Source: JAMLIN01 sp041676645
Lineage (GTDB): Bacteria; Pseudomonadota; Gammaproteobacteria; Burkholderiales; Burkholderiaceae_E
Length of the DNA: 8,209 nucleotides
Direction of reading: 5' to 3'
NCBI GenBank assembly: GCA_041676645.1
Contig: JBAYRO010000117.1
Span: forward strand, 1-8,209
The notes under the pieces are model-generated. The model was not told where the DNA came from, made no database searches, and saw only the letters and a list, made by a program, of their open reading frames with translations. Made by a program: the position numbers and the translations under genes. Each line of letters begins with the position of its first letter. The first letter of the stretch is position 1. Below are positions 5,919 through 8,209 of this stretch, in pieces.

Positions 5919-5943
5919 GCGCACCGGTGCAGCGCACCGGTCG
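5919..5943 (+). repeat. Tandem GCGCACCGGT repeat and hairpin in the cysS leader
   Basis: GCGCACCGGT occurs at 5919-5928 and again at 5932-5941, a 13-bp period. The first copy is part of the perfect palindrome GCACCGGTGC (5921-5930). In RNA, ACCGGTGC (5923-5930) can pair with GCACCGGT (5934-5941) across a 3-nt AGC loop, an 8-bp stem. It could be a double operator in DNA, a leader hairpin in RNA, or chance in GC-rich sequence. Confidence 0.45.
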
Positions 5944-6063
5944 GCCCGGGTTCCCCGATCAGGCGGGCTGCGGCCGCTACCCGCCACAGGAGCGGGTCGC
6001 CGGGCGTCCGGCGGAATTCGAGTACGATGCGCCGCTGATCCGGCCACCCGCGATTTCGTCCCG

Positions 6064-7491
6064 ATGCTCCGAATCCACAATACCGAATCCCGTCGCAAGG
6101 AAGTGTTCGAGCCGATCGAACCGGGGCGGGTGCGCATGTACGTCTGCGGGATGACCGTCTACGACTACTGCCATGTCGGCCATGCCCGGGTTCTCGTGGT
6201 GTTCGACGTGATCCAGCGCTGGCTGCGGGCGAGCGGCTACGACCTGCGCTATGTGCGCAACATCACCGACATCGACGACAAGATCATCCGCAGGGCGGTC
6301 GACAACGGCGAGTCGATTCGCTCGCTCACCGACCGCTTCATCGCGGCGATGCACGAGGACGAAGCCGCCCTGGGCGTCGAGCGACCCGATTTCGAGCCGC
6401 GAGCCACCGACCATGTCCCGCAGATGCTGGCCATGATCGAGCGCCTGCGCGAGAACGACCTGGCCTACCAGGCCGACAATGGCGACGTCAATTTCGCGGT
6501 GCGCCGCTTCCCGCGCTACGGTCGGCTTTCGGGCAAGTCGCTCGACGACCTGCGGGCCGGGGAGCGGGTGGCCGTCGGCGCCGGCAAGCAGGATCCCCTC
6601 GACTTCGTGCTCTGGAAGGCGGCCAAGGCGGGCGAACCCGAGGATGCGACCTGGCCGTCGCCACTCGGTCCGGGACGGCCCGGCTGGCATATCGAATGCT
6701 CGGCCATGGCGACGGCGCTGCTGGGCGAGACGCTCGACATCCATGGCGGCGGCGCCGACCTGCAGTTCCCGCACCACGAGAACGAGATCGCGCAGAGCGA
6801 AGGGGCGCATTTCCACGGCCGCGAAGGGCGCTTCGTCAACTACTGGATCCACAACGGCTTCGTGAGGATCGACGACGAGAAGATGTCGAAGTCGCTCGGC
6901 AACTTCTTCACCGTGCGCGATGTCCTGCGCCGCTTCGATCCCGAGGTGCTGCGGCTGTTCATCCTGCGGGCGCACTATCGCAGCCCGCTCAATTATTCGG
7001 ACGCGCACCTCGAGGATGCGCGTGCTTCGCTGCTGCGTCTCTACAATGCGCTCGGCCACCACGACGATGCCTCCGACGGCGGCGCCGATGCGCCCGATGG
7101 CGGGTCTGGCGCAGCCTTCGCCGCGCGCTTTCGCGAGGCGATGGACGACGACTTCAATACGCCGGTTGCGCTCGCCGTCCTCTTCGAGATGGCGGCCGAG
7201 CTCAATCGGCGGCCCGATGCCGGCCTCGAGCAGGCGCTGCGTCGGCTCGCCGGCCACCTCGGACTGCTCGCCCGCGATCCTCGCGAGGTCCGGCGATCGG
7301 GCCTGGTGGGCAGCGACGCCGCCGCGGCCGATTCCCCGGACGACGCCGCCATCGCCGCCGCGATCGCCGAGCGCGCCGCCGCGAAGAAATCGCGCGATTT
7401 CGCGACCGCCGACCGGATCCGGGACGAACTCGCCCGGCAGGGAATCATGCTCGAGGATTCGCCGACCGGCACCACCTGGCGCCACCAATGA
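6064..7491 (+). CDS. cysS: Cysteinyl-tRNA synthetase
   Basis: The 475-residue class I aminoacyl-tRNA synthetase charges tRNA-Cys with cysteine in the cytoplasm; E. coli CysS has 461 residues. The Rossmann catalytic domain starts with RMYVCGMTVYDYCHVGHAR, containing the HIGH-type motif HVGH (residues 37-40) and zinc ligand C28. The other zinc ligands are C212 (WHIECSAM), H237 and E241 (FPHHENE), with the same spacing as in E. coli. The second signature KMSKS is at 273-277, followed by LGNFFTVRDVL. The C-terminal DALR-type helical and anticodon-binding region includes FNTPVALAVLFEMA and KKSRDFATADRIRDELARQGI. Small insertions rich in Asp/Gly/Ala lie near residues 336-352 and 418-432. The ATG gives MLRIHNT, the usual family start, although no ribosome site precedes it. 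It heads a rightward cluster with the glycosylase and accA. Confidence 0.98.
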   Translation: MLRIHNTESRRKEVFEPIEPGRVRMYVCGMTVYDYCHVGHARVLVVFDVIQRWLRASGYDLRYVRNITDIDDKIIRRAVDNGESIRSLTDRFIAAMHEDEAALGVERPDFEPRATDHVPQMLAMIERLRENDLAYQADNGDVNFAVRRFPRYGRLSGKSLDDLRAGERVAVGAGKQDPLDFVLWKAAKAGEPEDATWPSPLGPGRPGWHIECSAMATALLGETLDIHGGGADLQFPHHENEIAQSEGAHFHGREGRFVNYWIHNGFVRIDDEKMSKSLGNFFTVRDVLRRFDPEVLRLFILRAHYRSPLNYSDAHLEDARASLLRLYNALGHHDDASDGGADAPDGGSGAAFAARFREAMDDDFNTPVALAVLFEMAAELNRRPDAGLEQALRRLAGHLGLLARDPREVRRSGLVGSDAAAADSPDDAAIAAAIAERAAAKKSRDFATADRIRDELARQGIMLEDSPTGTTWRHQ

Positions 7492-7520
7492 CGGCCGACG
7501 AACCGGGGATGGCGCGATGA
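7488..7520 (+). other. Ten-residue mini-ORF bridging cysS and the glycosylase gene
   Basis: ATG at 7488-7490 overlaps the cysS TGA (7489-7491) as ATGA. The frame encodes MTADEPGMAR and its own TGA (7518-7520) overlaps the next gene's ATG (7517-7519), again as ATGA. It could pass terminating ribosomes from cysS to the glycosylase start. The peptide itself resembles nothing known, and the arrangement may be coincidental because the glycosylase has its own GGGG ribosome-site candidate. Confidence 0.35.
7505..7508 (+). promoter_or_regulatory. Glycosylase gene ribosome binding site
   Basis: GGGG followed by A lies 8 nt before ATG 7517. No other ATG, GTG or TTG in this frame is found upstream near the cysS end, so it supports the chosen start. 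Confidence 0.45.
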
Positions 7521-8137
7521 AGCCCGCCTGGTGGGACGAGGCGGGTTGCGCGCTCGCTGGCCGGGACCCGACGCTCGCACGGGTCATGCGGGAATGCGGC
7601 CAGGCCCATCTCGTGCGACGAGGCGATCCCTTCCAGACACTGGCCCGTTCGATCGTCGGCCAGCAGATCTCGGTGGCCGCCGCCCAGGCGGTCTGGGGAC
7701 GGGTCGTCGCGCGCGCCCGCCGCGTCGATGCGGACCGCCTGTCGCGGATGCGCATCGCCACCCTGCGCGACTGCGGCCTGTCGGCGCGCAAGGCCGAGTA
7801 CCTCAAGGATCTCGCGGGCAGGTTCGCCAGCGGCGAGGTCGACCCGGCCCATTGGGCCGAGCGTACCGACGATGAACTGATCGCCGAACTCACCCGGGTG
7901 CGCGGGGTCGGTCGCTGGACAGCCGAGATGCTTTTGATATTCAATCTGCACCGGCCGGATGTCTTTCCGGTCGATGATGTCGGATTGCTGCGTGGAATCG
8001 CCCGCAACTACACGGACGGCGCGACGCCCACGCGCAGCGAGGCTCTCGCCATCGGCGAGAGCTGGCGCCCGTGGCGAAGCCTGGCCACCTGGTACATGTG
8101 GCGCTGCCTCGATCCGCTGCCAGTGGAGAATCGATGA
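7517..8137 (+). CDS. DNA-3-methyladenine glycosylase II-type (AlkA-like) HhH-GPD protein
   Basis: The 206-residue protein belongs to the helix-hairpin-helix GPD superfamily, which excises damaged bases, here most likely alkylated purines. LARSIVGQQISVAAAQAVW (42-60) is the typical AlkA/MAG first-helix signature. SARKAEYLKDLA (89-100) follows. The HhH motif is LTRVRGVGRWTAEMLLIF (125-142), and FPVDDVGLLRG (150-160) carries the catalytic Asp, probably D154, aligned with D238 of E. coli AlkA. The C-terminal SWRPWRSLATWYMW matches the end of the AlkA fold. It lacks the extra N-terminal domain of the 282-residue E. coli enzyme, like many short bacterial and yeast Mag1-type forms. It is joined to cysS through a mini-ORF and to accA by an ATGA overlap, so it is expressed with housekeeping genes rather than from an obvious Ada-type promoter. 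Confidence 0.93.
   Translation: MKPAWWDEAGCALAGRDPTLARVMRECGQAHLVRRGDPFQTLARSIVGQQISVAAAQAVWGRVVARARRVDADRLSRMRIATLRDCGLSARKAEYLKDLAGRFASGEVDPAHWAERTDDELIAELTRVRGVGRWTAEMLLIFNLHRPDVFPVDDVGLLRGIARNYTDGATPTRSEALAIGESWRPWRSLATWYMWRCLDPLPVENR
8125..8129 (+). promoter_or_regulatory. accA ribosome binding site
   Basis: GGAGA lies 4 nt before ATG 8134, inside the end of the glycosylase gene. Confidence 0.6.
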
Positions 8138-8209
8138 AGACCACGTTCCTAGACTTCGAACAGCCGATCGCTGACCTCGAGCAGAAGATCGATGCGCTTC
8201 GGTTCGTCC
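8134..8209 (+). CDS. accA: Acetyl-CoA carboxylase carboxyltransferase subunit alpha, N-terminal fragment
   Basis: Only 25 codons are present before the window ends. The N-terminus MKTTFLDFEQPIADLEQK followed by IDALRFV is the characteristic beta-proteobacterial AccA start, an alpha-helical segment before the carboxyltransferase core. AccA with AccD transfers the carboxyl group from biotin on AccB to acetyl-CoA, making malonyl-CoA for fatty-acid synthesis. The ATG overlaps the glycosylase stop as ATGA, and a GGAGA ribosome site precedes it. The family call is strong despite the short length because this N-terminus is highly conserved. Completeness of the gene cannot be judged. Confidence 0.92.
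   Translation, partial: MKTTFLDFEQPIADLEQKIDALRFV

Larger units (their letters stand above)
5886..6063. other. Divergent intergenic region between TPR gene and cysS
   Basis: This is the longest non-coding stretch in the window (178 bp). It holds the minus-strand -10 candidate, a 13-bp direct repeat with a hairpin at 5919-5941, and the alternative plus-strand TACGAT. The rest is GC-rich with no convincing small gene. The cysS frame is open back to an ATG at 5917, but that extension has no ribosome site and no resemblance to cysteinyl-tRNA synthetases. Confidence 0.7.

Noticed and set aside
5917..6063. In-frame 49-codon N-terminal extension of cysS or a leader peptide
   Set aside because: There is no ribosome site at 5917, the composition is Arg/Gly/Ala/Pro noise with a single Cys, and family members start at MLRIHNT or equivalent.
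5977..8007. A 676-codon minus-strand open frame opposite cysS and the glycosylase gene
   Set aside because: High G+C at third codon positions suppresses stops on the antisense strand. The product has no domain-like motif, while both genes on the plus strand have full catalytic signatures.
1..8209. Search for CRISPR, tRNA, IS ends, att sites, toxin-antitoxin or defence genes
   Set aside because: No regularly spaced repeats, tRNA-like folds, transposase motifs or defence domains were seen. All substantial coding regions are assigned to known families.

Overview
The window is ordinary-looking chromosomal DNA from a high-G+C proteobacterium, most likely a betaproteobacterium of the Burkholderiales/Rhodocyclales type. 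The evidence is the strong G+C bias at third codon positions, the partial acetyl-CoA carboxylase alpha N-terminus of betaproteobacterial type (MKTTFLDFEQPI), the LpxH enzyme that implies a Gram-negative lipid A pathway, and the gene order. The series suhB / trmJ / cysE / lpxH / cyclophilin / TPR protein / cysS / HhH glycosylase / accA is, from memory, a familiar conserved block in that class. Almost every base is coding. There are no rRNA, tRNA, CRISPR, insertion-sequence or phage signatures.

Layout. Bases 1-123 hold the C-terminal end of a cytochrome b561-type membrane protein (+). It converges on suhB (129-950, -) with only 5 bp between the stops. suhB is divergent from trmJ (1002-1802, +), which overlaps a prpF-family isomerase gene (1799-2953, +) by ATGA. 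cysE (3024-3767, +) follows after a 70-bp gap. cysE converges on a leftward operon: TPR protein (5238-5885), secreted cyclophilin (4613-5206) and lpxH (3829-4623), separated from cysE by a GC-rich hairpin. A 178-bp divergent region (5886-6063) precedes cysS (6064-7491, +). cysS runs through a chain of ATGA overlaps into an AlkA-like glycosylase (7517-8137) and accA (8134 to the window edge).

Functionally these are core genes: cysteine synthesis and charging (cysE, cysS), tRNA modification (trmJ), lipid A synthesis (lpxH), periplasmic protein folding (cyclophilin), base-excision repair (glycosylase), fatty-acid synthesis (accA) and inositol-phosphatase/RNA-polymerase-associated SuhB. The least expected member is the PrpF-type isomerase. 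It has its usual active-site Lys and Cys but sits between trmJ and cysE with no methylcitrate-cycle gene in view.

I did not find a new biological system here. The items worth a second look are the misplaced prpF homologue, an 11-codon mini-ORF coupling cysS to the glycosylase gene, a possible pair of overlapping divergent promoters with a leader hairpin before cysS, the forced TTG start of lpxH, an altered SARxR-type motif in TrmJ, and a serine acetyltransferase without a C-terminal Ile.
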